A DNA stretch of 64,000 nucleotides, from the NCBI RefSeq assembly GCF_014191495.1, contig NZ_JACHWR010000002.1, forward strand, positions 930,001 to 994,000, read 5' to 3'. The notes under the pieces were generated by a model, which did no database searches, was not told the origin of the DNA, and saw only the letters and a program-made list of their open reading frames with translations. The DNA is from Nocardioides soli. Lineage in GTDB: Bacteria; Actinomycetota; Actinomycetes; Propionibacteriales; Nocardioidaceae. This document shows positions 44,591 through 53,463 of the stretch, in pieces (within the stretch, counting starts at the first letter, position 1; every line of letters starts with the position of its first letter). The position numbers and the translations under genes were made by a program.

Positions 44591-44621
44591 TTGACACGAT
44601 ACCGTCTCGCATTGAAAGATG
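44591..44621 (+). promoter_or_regulatory. Promoter of the FAH-aldolase operon with inverted shared motif
   Basis: TTGACA (44591-44596) is followed 18 bases later by AAAGAT (44615-44620). CCGTCTCGCATTG (44602-44614) is the reverse of CAATGCGAGACGG, the shared motif, and ATTGAAAGAT (44611-44620) resembles ATTACAAGAT at 15281 and 19709. The expected transcription start, about 7 bases past the -10 box, coincides with the ATG at 44628, so the mRNA may be leaderless. Confidence 0.65.
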
Positions 44622-44627
44622 GTTGAC

Positions 44628-45452
44628 ATGCACGCAGTGACCACGCCTGCCGGCATCGGTCGCGTCGAGAACGACGAGATCGCCTTGCTGGACACGCCTT
44701 TCCCGGACCTTGGAGCCGTGCTCCAGGAGACCGGATCCTTGGACGCCCTCCGCTCGACCCCGGTGGTCGAGCGGGTTCCGCTCGCGTCGGCCGAGCTCGG
44801 CGCGCCGCTCGGTACGCCGCGGGCGGTGTGGGGGATCGGGCTCAACTACAAGTCCAAGGCGGCGCGGGCCGGCCGGGACCTGCCCACCGATCCGATCCTG
44901 TTCCTCGCGGCCTCCTCGGCCGTGCTCGCGCCGGGGAGCTCGGTGGCGCTGCCCGAGGACTCCACCCAGCAGATGGACTACGAGGCCGAGATCGCCGTCG
45001 TGATCGGCCGGCCGCTCTACTGCGCCGAGCCCGACCAGGTCTGGTCGAGCATCGCCGGCATCACCGCGGCCAACGACATGACGGCGCGCGACGTCATGCG
45101 CAGCACCTCGATCCCGGTGCTGGCGAAGAGCTTCCCGGGGTTCAAGCCCCTCGGCGCGTCGGTGTGCACGCTCGACGAGCTGGCCGACCGGGACAGCATC
45201 CCGGTGCGCAGCTGGGTCAACGACGAGCTGCACCAGGACGACACCAGCGCGGGCCTGATCTTCCCGATCCCCGAGCTGATCTCGAGGATCTCCCGCTACG
45301 CGCCGCTGCAGCCCGGTGACGTCGTCCTGACGGGCACGCCGGCCGGGACCGGCCAGGACCGGGGCTGCTTCCTGGCTCCGGGCGACCAGATCCGCGTCGA
45401 GGTCGGGCCGGTGTTGCCCCTGACCACCTCGGTCGCGCGCCAGACCGCTTGA
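44628..45452 (+). CDS. Fumarylacetoacetate hydrolase (FAH) family protein
   Basis: 274 residues. FAH-fold landmarks: GIGLNYKSKAAR, PILFLAASSAV, metal ligands E-A-E in DYEAEIAVVIG, Asp in ANDMTARDVM, then KSFPGFKPLG and LTGTPAGTGQ. Members hydrolyse or hydrate C-C or enol bonds in ring-cleavage products, for example hydratases and decarboxylases of meta-cleavage pathways. ATGs at 44619 and 44628 are both in frame; the second fits the promoter spacing and is used here. It opens an operon with an amidohydrolase, aldolase and cupin. Confidence 0.88.
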   Translation: MHAVTTPAGIGRVENDEIALLDTPFPDLGAVLQETGSLDALRSTPVVERVPLASAELGAPLGTPRAVWGIGLNYKSKAARAGRDLPTDPILFLAASSAVLAPGSSVALPEDSTQQMDYEAEIAVVIGRPLYCAEPDQVWSSIAGITAANDMTARDVMRSTSIPVLAKSFPGFKPLGASVCTLDELADRDSIPVRSWVNDELHQDDTSAGLIFPIPELISRISRYAPLQPGDVVLTGTPAGTGQDRGCFLAPGDQIRVEVGPVLPLTTSVARQTA

Positions 45453-45521
45453 CCCTCGTCGCGGCACCGTCGCGCCCGCACAGACCGAATCTCCATCATC
45501 CACCTGGCCCTAGGAGCCGAT

Positions 45522-46685
45522 ATGACCGACCCCAACCAGCCGACCTACGACCTGATCCTTTCCGGTGGCACGGTGCTGGACCCGGCCTCGGGCCTCAACG
45601 CACGCCGTGACGTCGCGATCCGGGGCGACCGGATCGCCGCGATCGACACGGGCCTGAGCGCCCCCGGCGCGAAGGTCGTCGACTGCACGGGCTCGACCGT
45701 CGTACCCGGCCTGGTGGAGGGACACAGCCACATCTTCGAGCAGGTCTCCAAGGTCGGCGCCCCCGCCGACGAGGCGCACCTGCGCCGCGGCGTGGTCGCG
45801 GTCGCCGACGCGGGCACCGCCGGTGCCTCCACCTTCGCGGCCTTCCAGCGCGTCGTGGTCGAGGGCAACGCGATGCGCGTGGTGAACTTCCTCAACGTGT
45901 CGGTCCTGGGCCTGATCGACTTCCGCTTCGGCGAACTGCTCAACCCCGACACCCTCGTCGTCGACGACGCGCTCGAGGTCGCCGCCGCGAACCCCGACGT
46001 CGTGCGCGGCTTCAAGATCCGGCTCTCCGAGGACGTCGTCGGCCCGAACTGGATGTCGCTGCTGAAGAAGTCGATCGAGCTGGCCGAGCAGGCCCGCCTG
46101 CCGCTGATGGTGCACATCGGCGAGACCGAGGAGCCGCTGCCGGTGGTCCTCGAGCAGCTGCGGCCCGGCGACATCGTCGCGCACTGCTACACCGGCAAGC
46201 CGCACGGCATCCTCGACGACGACAAGGTGCTCGCCCAGGTCCTGGAGGCGCGGGAGCGCGGCGTGCTGTTCGACTCCGCGCACGGTCGCAGCAACCTCAG
46301 CTTCAACGTCGCCCGCCAGGCGATCGCCTGCGGCTTCCTGCCCGACATCCTCAGCTCCGACACCAGCGCCCGCAACTGGCGCGGTCCGGTCTTCGACCTG
46401 GTGACCAGCATCGCCAAGCTGGTCGCGCTGGGCGCCCCCCTGGACGAGTGCATCCGTCGCGCCACCGTCGCGCCGGCCGAGCTGCTCGGCCTGGCCGGTG
46501 AGGGCTACGGACGCCTCGAGGTCGGCGGCCGCGCGGACGTCACCGTCCTCACCGAGACCAGCGAGGTCGAGCTGCCCGACGCCTCGGGCAACGTGATCAC
46601 CGCGCCGCGCCTCGAGCCGACCACCGTCGTGCACGAGGGCGCGCTGGTCGAGACCACGCCCTGGCGGGGAGAAGCGACCGCGTGA
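45522..46685 (+). CDS. Amidohydrolase/deacetylase family metallohydrolase (dihydroorotase-like)
   Basis: 387 residues. Metal ligands: EGHSHIFEQ (HxH), carboxylated Lys in RGFKIRLSED, His in LMVHIGETEE, His in VAHCYTG and Asp in LSSDTSARNW. This pattern resembles the EF_0837 / AHA_3915 group of amidohydrolases, whose members act on N-acyl or cyclic amides. It starts 69 bases after the FAH gene with an AGGAG ribosome site. It overlaps the aldolase start by 4 bases (GTGA). Confidence 0.85.
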   Translation: MTDPNQPTYDLILSGGTVLDPASGLNARRDVAIRGDRIAAIDTGLSAPGAKVVDCTGSTVVPGLVEGHSHIFEQVSKVGAPADEAHLRRGVVAVADAGTAGASTFAAFQRVVVEGNAMRVVNFLNVSVLGLIDFRFGELLNPDTLVVDDALEVAAANPDVVRGFKIRLSEDVVGPNWMSLLKKSIELAEQARLPLMVHIGETEEPLPVVLEQLRPGDIVAHCYTGKPHGILDDDKVLAQVLEARERGVLFDSAHGRSNLSFNVARQAIACGFLPDILSSDTSARNWRGPVFDLVTSIAKLVALGAPLDECIRRATVAPAELLGLAGEGYGRLEVGGRADVTVLTETSEVELPDASGNVITAPRLEPTTVVHEGALVETTPWRGEATA

Positions 46686-47464
46686 CCTCGGTCCACGACA
46701 CCCGACGGGCGCTGCGGTCCCGGCTCGCCGATGGCGAGCCGGTGACCGGCACGTTCGTCAAGCTCGGGTCGTGCGACGTCGTCGAGCTGGCCGCCGCGGC
46801 CGGCCTCGACTTCGTCGTGGTCGACCTGGAGCACTCGGTGCTCGACGAGCGCGACGCGGTCGCGCTCGTCCGCACCGCGGACCTGTGCGGGCTGGCGGCC
46901 CTGGTCCGCCTGCCCGCCGTGCAGCCGGGCCTGATCGCGCGGCTGCTGGAGAGCGGCGCGGCCGGCATCCAGCTCTCGACGCTGCGCACCGTCGCGGAGT
47001 CGAGGCAGCTGCGGGCCGCCTGCCGGTTCGCACCCGAGGGCGAGCGCTCGATCAGCCTCGCCAACCGGGTCGCCGGGTTCGGGGCGAGCGCGCTGGCGGA
47101 CTTCCTCGACCAGGAAGCCGCGGCGCCGCCTCTCCTCGTCGGACAGATCGAGACGCTCGTGGCCGAGCCGCTCGACGAGGTGCTGCGCGGGCTCGACGTC
47201 GCGTTCGTCGGCACCACCGACCTGTCGGTGAGCCTGGGGCTGCCCGCGGCGGACACCCTGGACCGCGCCGTCGACTCGATCCGCGAGGGGGCGGAATCGG
47301 CCGGCGTCGCGTTCGGTGGCTGGGCGGCCACGCCCGCGGCCGCCGCGGCGCTCGCACCCGCCGACTACGTCGTCGTCGGCTCGGACCTGCAGCTGCTGGC
47401 CACCGGGCTGCGCTCGCTGGCCGGCCCGACCGCGCATGCCAACGACAACCCTGGAGGTACCTGA
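46682..47464 (+). CDS. HpcH/HpaI family aldolase
   Basis: 260 residues from a GTG. Class II pyruvate-aldolase landmarks: GTFVKLGSCDVVELAA, VVDLEHSVLD, the metal-binding Glu in LVGQIETLVA and Asp in AFVGTTDLSVSLG. The usual glycine-proline-rich loop is GAAGIQLSTLRTV here, a deviation that may affect substrate choice. The family splits 4-hydroxy-2-oxo acids into pyruvate and an aldehyde. Placed after an FAH protein it suggests the end of a ring-cleavage pathway. Confidence 0.85.
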   Translation: MTSVHDTRRALRSRLADGEPVTGTFVKLGSCDVVELAAAAGLDFVVVDLEHSVLDERDAVALVRTADLCGLAALVRLPAVQPGLIARLLESGAAGIQLSTLRTVAESRQLRAACRFAPEGERSISLANRVAGFGASALADFLDQEAAAPPLLVGQIETLVAEPLDEVLRGLDVAFVGTTDLSVSLGLPAADTLDRAVDSIREGAESAGVAFGGWAATPAAAAALAPADYVVVGSDLQLLATGLRSLAGPTAHANDNPGGT

Positions 47465-47856
47465 TGTCCGCGCTCAACGAAGCCCTCTTCGGCAAGGTCG
47501 TCAACTGGGACCGGATCCCGCAGCAGGAGATCCGGCCCGGTGTACGCCGTCGCATCTTCGCCACCGACGACGTGATGATCGCGCACCACGAGCTCGACGT
47601 CGGGATGGACCTCAACCCGCACAGCCACGAGGACTTCGACCAGCTCGTCTACATCGCCGAGGGACGCTGCTTCTACTACGTGGACGGCGTCGCCAACGAC
47701 ATGACGCCCGGGTCCTTCCTGCTGGTCCCGCGCGGGGCGGAGCACTACGTCGAGCCGACCGAGGGCCCGTGCGTCAACATCGACATCTTCGTGCCGCCGC
47801 GTGCCGACCTGCTCGCCAAGCTCGACCTCGGCCCGGCGCTCGCCGAGTCCGATTGA
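47464..47856 (+). CDS. Cupin domain protein
   Basis: 130 residues with both cupin motifs: DLNPHSHEDFDQLVYIAEG (two His and a Glu-like position) and PGSFLLVPRGAEHYVEP (His). Such small cupins act as isomerases, dioxygenases or binding proteins with a bound metal. Its start overlaps the aldolase stop by one base, so it belongs to the same pathway. The exact function is unknown. Confidence 0.87.
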   Translation: MSALNEALFGKVVNWDRIPQQEIRPGVRRRIFATDDVMIAHHELDVGMDLNPHSHEDFDQLVYIAEGRCFYYVDGVANDMTPGSFLLVPRGAEHYVEPTEGPCVNIDIFVPPRADLLAKLDLGPALAESD

Positions 47857-47880
47857 CGGCGGCCACCAGTGGATCCAGGC

Positions 47881-48510
47881 TCACCCGCGCCGGATGTACC
47901 CGGCCTGCCGGGCTGCGGCGACGGCGGCGGTGCGCGAGGTGACGCCGAGCTTGGGATAGATGTGCGCCAGGTGTGACTTGACCGTCGTCTCGCTCAGGTG
48001 CAGCCGACGGGCGATGTCGAGGTTGGACAGCCCCTGGGAGACCAGGTCCAGGACCTCCAGCTCGCGCTGGCTGAGCGCCGTCGTGGTGTCGCGCATCCGG
48101 GAGAGCAGCCGGTTCGCGACGGCCGGAGCCAGCGCGGTCTGTCCCGACGCCGCGGCACGCACGGCGGCGCTGATCTCCTCCGGCGGGGCATCTTTGAGCA
48201 GGTAGCCGGCGGCGCCGCTCTCGATGGCCGTCACGATGTCGCTGTCGGTGTCGTAGTTCGTCAGCACCAGCACGGCCGGCGGCTCCGGCAGCCGCCGGAT
48301 CTCCGCCGTCGCGCCGGCGCCCTTGAACTCACCCTGGAACTGCAGGTCCATCAGGATCACGTCCGGCCGGATCTCCCGGGCCAGCGCGACGGCCTCCTCG
48401 GCGGTCCCGACCGCCGCCACGACCTCGATGTCGTCGTCGGCCTCGAACAGCGCGGTGAGGCCGGTCCGCATCACCGGATGGTCGTCAGCGAGCAGCACCC
48501 GAACGGTCAT
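47881..48510 (-). CDS. NarL/FixJ-family response regulator
   Basis: 209 residues. The receiver domain has the acidic pocket DDH, phospho-acceptor Asp in VILMDLQF near residue 54, Thr in VLVLTNYD and Lys in YLLKDAP. The C-terminal LuxR helix-turn-helix reads [18 protein letters not shown] and then [11 protein letters not shown]. It overlaps the sensor kinase gene by 4 bases and probably controls the divergent ABC operon at 49944. Confidence 0.93.
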   Translation of the reverse strand: MTVRVLLADDHPVMRTGLTALFEADDDIEVVAAVGTAEEAVALAREIRPDVILMDLQFQGEFKGAGATAEIRRLPEPPAVLVLTNYDTDSDIVTAIESGAAGYLLKDAPPEEISAAVRAAASGQTALAPAVANRLLSRMRDTTTALSQRELEVLDLVSQGLSNLDIARRLHLSETTVKSHLAHIYPKLGVTSRTAAVAAARQAGYIRRG

Positions 48511-49706
48511 CGATCCACCTTGAACTTCGCCGTCACGCTGGTGCCGGTCCCCGGTCGCGACTGCACGACCAGCTCGCCGCCCAGCCCCTCGACCCGCTGC
48601 CGCATCGCCCGCAGCCCGAAGGACTCACCGCCGATCGACCGTGACGAGCCGGCCGCGTCGAACCCGCGGCCGTCGTCGACGACGTCGATGATGACCTCGT
48701 CCTCCAGCCGGGTCAGCGTCACGTCGACCCGTCGTGCCCCGGCGTGCTGCACGACGTTCGCCAGGGAGCTCTGCGCCACCCGGAGCATCGCGGTCTGCAC
48801 CGGAGCCGGCACCGAGTCGAGCGACCCCTCCTCGCCGGTCAGGCTCACGTGGGCCTGGATGCCGCTGGTGTCCCGTGCTTCGTCCACCAGCCGCGTCAGG
48901 GCCTCGAGGAGGCTCGACCGTCGCAGCCCGGGCGGCGCCAGTTCGCTGATGAACTGCCGGGTCTCCGCCAGCGCCCCGGTCGCTGCGTCGCGCGCCTGCC
49001 GCACGCGGCGGCGGGCGTCGTCGGGGTCGGCGCGCTCGGCGACGTGCAGGAGCATGACAATGCTCGACAGCGACTGCGAGACGGTGTCGTGGATCTCGCG
49101 GGCGAGGCGCTCCCGCTCGTCGGCGACCCCGGCCGCGCGCTCCGCGGCCGCCAGTTGGGCCCGGGTCGAGTTCAGCTCCTCGATGAGGGCCCCGCGCGCG
49201 CCGATCTCGCGCGCCAGGGACCGGTAGCCGTAGCCGAACACCAGAGCCACGGCGGCCCCGAGGATCGGGCCGAGGACGCCCGCGGCGGTGAAGCCCGCCT
49301 GGGCTCCGAAGGCCACGACGGCGAACGCCGTCGAGAGCGCGACCGCCAGCACGGACCGCCAGCCCGAGAAGGCCTGGAGGTAGAGGAAGAACAGGGCGAA
49401 CACGAGGTAGACGGCGGCGCCGGTCGAGCCGGCCAGCGCCATCCACTCGACCGTGAGCGCGACCACCCAGAGCTGGTCGCGACGGGCGCGGCCGGTGCCC
49501 TCCGGCAGACCGCGCAGCGCCCCGAGTGCGTACGTGCCGAGGAAGAGGGCGACCAGGCAGAGCGCGACGAGCTCTCGCCCCGACTGCTCGGGAGCCGCGG
49601 CCAGCACGACCACCGTCAGCACGACGACCAGCGCGTGCAGCGCGGTCCGCAGGCCCGACGAGATCGCTTCGAGCGAGCGCGTCGCAGCAGTCCTGTGGTC
49701 GACCAC
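48507..49706 (-). CDS. Sensor histidine kinase (NarX/DesK type, HisKA_3)
   Basis: 399 residues from a GTG. About five membrane helices fill residues 20-165. The HisKA_3 region has the phospho-acceptor His in [15 protein letters not shown], and the ATPase domain has VVDDGRGFD and [15 protein letters not shown]. It senses an unknown membrane or cell-envelope signal and phosphorylates the response regulator encoded downstream. The gap to the divergent ABC operon (49707-49943) must hold both promoters; no clear operator was found. Confidence 0.92.
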   Translation of the reverse strand: MVDHRTAATRSLEAISSGLRTALHALVVVLTVVVLAAAPEQSGRELVALCLVALFLGTYALGALRGLPEGTGRARRDQLWVVALTVEWMALAGSTGAAVYLVFALFFLYLQAFSGWRSVLAVALSTAFAVVAFGAQAGFTAAGVLGPILGAAVALVFGYGYRSLAREIGARGALIEELNSTRAQLAAAERAAGVADERERLAREIHDTVSQSLSSIVMLLHVAERADPDDARRRVRQARDAATGALAETRQFISELAPPGLRRSSLLEALTRLVDEARDTSGIQAHVSLTGEEGSLDSVPAPVQTAMLRVAQSSLANVVQHAGARRVDVTLTRLEDEVIIDVVDDGRGFDAAGSSRSIGGESFGLRAMRQRVEGLGGELVVQSRPGTGTSVTAKFKVDR

Positions 49707-49943
49707 GGTATCGGGTACCTCTCCACCTCTGGCTCGCGAACCGCCCGGCCGCGATCACCAGTCTACGAACGGGTGCCGACCTGCGGTTCCATCGAAAGTA
49801 GGAGAGCGCCGTCCAACCTCAGGGCAGCGACGACCGGTCGTAGCGACGATGATCCGGGCCCCGGAGGCGATGACACTGATGACAGGCCGCGACCGACCCG
49901 GTCGCAGGCGCAGTGGGCAGAGCCGGAAGGAGCTGGACAGCAG

Positions 49944-51026
49944 GTGTTCGTTGCTTGGCGCGAGATGCGAGGTGCCACGACCAGGTTCGTCCTCGTCGGG
50001 GTGGTGGTCGCCCTCATCACCGGGCTGGTCACGTTCCTCAGCGGGCTCATCGGGGGCCTCGTGCAGCAGAACATCTCCGCGATCACGGACCTGCCGGCGG
50101 ACCGGATCGTCTTCGGTGTCCCAGCCGGCGGGAACCGCTCGTTCGAGGACTCCACCGTCACGGCGCGGCAGGCCGACGCCTGGGCGCAGGCGCCCGGTGT
50201 CGAGAGGGTGGACGCGGTCGGCATCGGCCAGACCCGACTCGTGCTGGGGGACGCGCAGCAGTCGGTCACGGTCTTCGGCTCCGACCTGTATCGGCAGTAC
50301 CTGCCGGCCGGTCAGGACCGGGAGGACCTCGCGGGTGCCGTGGTGGTGCCGCGCGGGCTCGCCGAGGAGCTGCGTGCCGATGCCGGTGACCGGGTGCTCA
50401 TGGGCGGGCGACCCCATCGCGTCGTCGTATCGGATGCGACGCAGTGGTACTCACACATGCCCGTCGTGTGGACCAGTCTCGAGACCTGGCGCGACCTGGG
50501 CGGAACGAGCGAGGCGGTCGCGCCGTTCGCGACCGTCCTCGCGGTCAGCGGCAGCGGGATCGACGTCGAGGCCGCGGACGCCGCAGCCGGGACGGAGTCG
50601 ACGACCGTCCGGGGCTCCCTGTCCGCGCTGGCGTCCTTCACCTCCGAGGTGGGGTCGCTGCTGCTGATGGTCGGGCTGCTGTTCGCGATCTCGGCGCTCG
50701 TGATCGGCGCCTTCTTCAACATCTGGAGCATGCAGCGCAGGGGCGACGTGGCGGTCCTCCGGGCGCTCGGCGCCACGACGCGCAGGCTGATGACGGACGC
50801 GCTGGGGCAGGCACTCGTCCTGCTCGTCGGTGGTGTCGTGGTCGGGCTCGCCCTGGCCTCGTCGGGAGCACTCCTCGCCTCGGCAGGGCTGCCCTACGTC
50901 TTCAGTCCGCTGACCACCCTGGCTCCGGCGGCCATCACGATCGCGCTCGGCCTGCTCGGGGCCGCGGTCGCGACCAGGTCGGTCACCCGGATCGACCCGC
51001 TCGTCGCCTTGGGGAGCAACCGATGA
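49944..51026 (+). CDS. ABC transporter permease (FtsX/MacB family)
   Basis: 360 residues from a GTG after GGAAGGAG. One N-terminal membrane helix (VLVGVVVALITGLVTFLSGL), a large extracellular domain of about 190 residues, and three C-terminal helices carrying the FtsX core (MQRRGDVAVLRALGATTRRL). It acts with the ATPase encoded next, probably as an exporter or mechanotransmitter. The divergent two-component system is the likely regulator. The long reading frame upstream of this start is not coding. Confidence 0.88.
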   Translation: MFVAWREMRGATTRFVLVGVVVALITGLVTFLSGLIGGLVQQNISAITDLPADRIVFGVPAGGNRSFEDSTVTARQADAWAQAPGVERVDAVGIGQTRLVLGDAQQSVTVFGSDLYRQYLPAGQDREDLAGAVVVPRGLAEELRADAGDRVLMGGRPHRVVVSDATQWYSHMPVVWTSLETWRDLGGTSEAVAPFATVLAVSGSGIDVEAADAAAGTESTTVRGSLSALASFTSEVGSLLLMVGLLFAISALVIGAFFNIWSMQRRGDVAVLRALGATTRRLMTDALGQALVLLVGGVVVGLALASSGALLASAGLPYVFSPLTTLAPAAITIALGLLGAAVATRSVTRIDPLVALGSNR

Positions 51027-51772
51027 TCGATCTGTCCCACATCACGCTGACCTATCCCGACGGCGGCGAGGGGCGGCTGGTGGCCGTCGACGACGTCGAC
51101 CTGTCGATCGCCGGCGGTGAGACCGTGGGCATCAGCGGACCGTCGGGCTCGGGCAAGTCCAGCCTGCTCGCCGTCGCCTCGACCCTGGTGCTTCCGGATC
51201 GTGGCAGCGTCCGGATCGGCGACGTCGAGGCGACGACGCTGGACCTGCGCGGACGAGCCCGCCTGCGCCGGGAGCGCATCGGCATCGTCTTCCAGCAGGC
51301 CAATCTGCTGCCGTCGCTCACCACCCTCGAGCAGCTCCTCGTGATGGGCGAGCTCACCGTGGGTCGCCGTCGGCGCCGGAGTCGCATCGACACGCGGATC
51401 CGTGCGGTCGAGCTGCTCGAGGCGGTCGGGCTCGACGGGCACCTGGACAGTCTTCCGGCCGAGCTCTCGGGGGGTCAGCGGCAGCGGGTCAACGTCGCCC
51501 GTGCCCTGATGAACGAGCCCGCCCTGCTGGTAGTGGACGAGCCCACGAGTGCGCTCGACCGGCAGCGCGGCGCCCAGCTCGTGGAGCTGGTCGTCGAGCT
51601 CACGCGCCAGTACCGCACGGCGACGATGCTCGTGACCCACGACCCCGGCGTCATGGCCCGGATGGACACGACCTACTGGATGGTGGACGGGCGGCTCGCC
51701 CCGACCCGCGACCCGTCCGGCCCGAACGACCGTGACGATCACGCACCCATCGAAAGGACCAGGACCGGATGA
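51023..51772 (+). CDS. ABC transporter ATP-binding protein (LolD/MacB type)
   Basis: 249 residues: Walker A GPSGSGKSS, Q-loop FQQANLLPSLT, signature LSGGQRQR, Walker B LLVVDEPT, H-loop VTHDPGVMAR. The LPSLT stretch is typical of ATPases that pair with FtsX-like permeases. It overlaps the permease and DUF2871 genes by 4 bases each. Confidence 0.93.
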   Translation: MIDLSHITLTYPDGGEGRLVAVDDVDLSIAGGETVGISGPSGSGKSSLLAVASTLVLPDRGSVRIGDVEATTLDLRGRARLRRERIGIVFQQANLLPSLTTLEQLLVMGELTVGRRRRRSRIDTRIRAVELLEAVGLDGHLDSLPAELSGGQRQRVNVARALMNEPALLVVDEPTSALDRQRGAQLVELVVELTRQYRTATMLVTHDPGVMARMDTTYWMVDGRLAPTRDPSGPNDRDDHAPIERTRTG

Positions 51773-52227
51773 AGAAGATCTACGTCGCCGCACTCGCCTA
51801 CCTGATCGCGGGCCTCGCCGGAGGCCTGTTCTATCGCGAGTACACCAAGGCCCACGACTACACCGGTGACACCCAGCTCGCCGTCGTGCACACCCACCTG
51901 CTCGCGCTGGGCATGCTGCTCTTCCTGATCGTCCTGGCGCTCGACGCGGCCCTCGGGATCTCGGGCCACCGGCTGTTCACGCTGTTCTTCGTGTTCTACA
52001 ACAGCGGCCTCGTCGTCACGGTCGCGGCGATGACGGTGCACGGGATCCGCGACGTCCAGGGCGAGGACCCGCTGGCCGCCGTCTCGGGCATCGCCGGCCT
52101 GGGCCACATCCTGATCACGCTCGGCCTGATCCATCTCTTCCTGGCCATCCGCAAGCAGGCGGCGCCCCGGTGGCGAGCCGCGGAGGCGGGCGGTGCTCGT
52201 GAGGCCGAGGTCGGCAGGGCCTCCTGA
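51769..52227 (+). CDS. DUF2871 family membrane protein
   Basis: 152 residues with four predicted membrane helices. Its pattern (LIAGLAGGLFYREYTK, TGDTQLAVVHTHLLALGML, FFVFYNSGL) matches the DUF2871 family, which has a conserved VHTH motif reminiscent of heme-binding membrane proteins. The function is unknown. It is the last gene of the ABC operon, ATGA-coupled to the ATPase. Confidence 0.82.
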   Translation: MKKIYVAALAYLIAGLAGGLFYREYTKAHDYTGDTQLAVVHTHLLALGMLLFLIVLALDAALGISGHRLFTLFFVFYNSGLVVTVAAMTVHGIRDVQGEDPLAAVSGIAGLGHILITLGLIHLFLAIRKQAAPRWRAAEAGGAREAEVGRAS

Positions 52228-52248
52228 GCCCCTCCGAGGGCGGACGCG

Positions 52249-52440
52249 TCAGCGGATCTGGCAGCACAGCAGCACGCAGGCCCAGCACATCGGGGTCCTT
52301 CCGTCGTGCTCGCACTCGTCGACCGTGACGAGCCGGTCGACGCGCCAGGCGGTCCACCAGCCCCACAGCCGCATCCGGGTGCCGAGGTGGGGCAGCCGCT
52401 GCCGCTGTCCGGGTCGAGGTCCTCGGGCCACGGAGGTCAT
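52249..52440 (-). CDS. Small Cys-containing hypothetical protein
   Basis: 63 residues from the ATG at 52440, ending in MCWACVLLCCQIR; four cysteines lie in the last 11 residues, and a fifth with His in DECEHDG. It is too short for a firm family call. It lies downstream of the class E sortase on the same strand with a 102-base gap. It may be an artefact of GC-rich frames, but the compact basic N-terminus and clustered cysteines make a real small protein plausible. Confidence 0.4.
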   Translation of the reverse strand: MTSVARGPRPGQRQRLPHLGTRMRLWGWWTAWRVDRLVTVDECEHDGRTPMCWACVLLCCQIR

Positions 52441-52542
52441 CGCTGTCGCCCCTTCTCCAGGTCCACCCGGGCTGGGTGGCGCCGGGATCACGACGATGGT
52501 GACAATATGTCAGGAACCTGTCAAGGGTGTTCCACGTCAGGC

Positions 52543-53292
52543 TCAGCCCCGCGGTGATCGGTCGACCAGGTGGCCGAAGGCGACCAGCCGCTCGTCGGTG
52601 TGGAAGAGCTCGGCGCAGGTGGTGAGCGTGATCAGTCGCTGTCCGGGCGCCTGGGACGGCTGCGGCCCACCTCGGGGGTTGCGGGGTACCGCATCGAGGA
52701 CCCAGGTCTCGGTGAAGGCGACCTCGAGCCCGTCGCCGGCGGTGTCCAGGACGTAGGTGTAGCGCCACCTGGCGGTGTCGATCACGACCTGGTCGCCGGC
52801 CTGCAGGTCCGGCAGGTCGCGGAACGGCTCCCCGTGCGTCACCCGGTGCCCGGCGAGGGCGTAGTTGCCCACCTCGCCGGGTCGGGCGCTGTCGGAGAAG
52901 TGCCCGACGCCGACCGCCAGGGCCTCCGACGTCGTGCCCTCGAGGATCGGCATGGCGTACGACGAGCCGAAGGCGGGGATCCGCAGGATCGCCTCCGCCG
53001 TGGTGCCGCTGGCCTGCACCGCGACCTCGTCCCCGTCCTCGTGCGCACGGCCGTCGACGTCCTTGTCGCCGCCGGGGGTCCCGGGCTCGACGACGGTCGA
53101 CCGCGGCGGTTCGCTGGGGAGGGCGGCCCAGCTCCGCTCCAGCTCCTCGACGATGCGGTCCTGCTCGGCCCGGGACACCCAGGTCGTCCCCCAGTACTGC
53201 CAGGCGCCGTAGCCGATGAGTCCCAGCCCGACCAGCGCGATGACGATCCCGGCGCGACGGGGCCACCTCCGGCGGGGAGGGCGGTGCGACAT
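52543..53292 (-). CDS. Class E sortase
   Basis: 249 residues. One N-terminal membrane anchor (IVIALVGLGLIGYGAWQYW), then a sortase barrel with the catalytic His in YALAGHRVTHG, Cys in LITLTTCAELF and Arg in HTDERLVAFG. Class E sortases of actinobacteria join LAxTG-type surface proteins to peptidoglycan. No protein with such a signal is encoded in this window, so its substrates lie elsewhere. Confidence 0.9.
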   Translation of the reverse strand: MSHRPPRRRWPRRAGIVIALVGLGLIGYGAWQYWGTTWVSRAEQDRIVEELERSWAALPSEPPRSTVVEPGTPGGDKDVDGRAHEDGDEVAVQASGTTAEAILRIPAFGSSYAMPILEGTTSEALAVGVGHFSDSARPGEVGNYALAGHRVTHGEPFRDLPDLQAGDQVVIDTARWRYTYVLDTAGDGLEVAFTETWVLDAVPRNPRGGPQPSQAPGQRLITLTTCAELFHTDERLVAFGHLVDRSPRG

Positions 53293-53362
53293 CCGGCGAT
53301 TCTGGCACGGGCGGCCGGACCGGACCCGCCGAACGCGACCGTGAATGGCCTGACCTGATAAA

Positions 53363-53455
53363 TGTTTCTACCAGCGGAACAAAATGTCCCCACTCGATCC
53401 CGTTGAGCGCAATAGTGCTAACTTGCTGACACATTGTGTTCCATAAAACGGAACG
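53363..53455 (+). promoter_or_regulatory. Two IclR-type palindromes upstream of the CoA-transferase operon
   Basis: TGTTTC-TACCAGC-GGAACA (53363-53381) and TGTTCC-ATAAAAC-GGAACG (53437-53455) share the form TGTTYC-N7-GGAAC, typical of IclR operators. Their centres are 74 bases apart, about seven helical turns. The second site lies just before the ribosome site of the gene at 53464. The IclR regulator at 58559-59335, at the far end of the operon, is the natural candidate. Confidence 0.72.
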
Positions 53456-53463
53456 GAGTTGAG

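Noticed and set aside
42155-44845. Long minus-strand open frame of about 900 codons
   Set aside because: Antisense shadow of the P450 fusion gene; no domains, and composition unlike a protein.
53434-53463. ATG at 53434 as start of the second CoA transferase
   Set aside because: The extra residues would be encoded by the second operator palindrome, while the GTG at 53464 has a ribosome site and gives the normal N-terminus.
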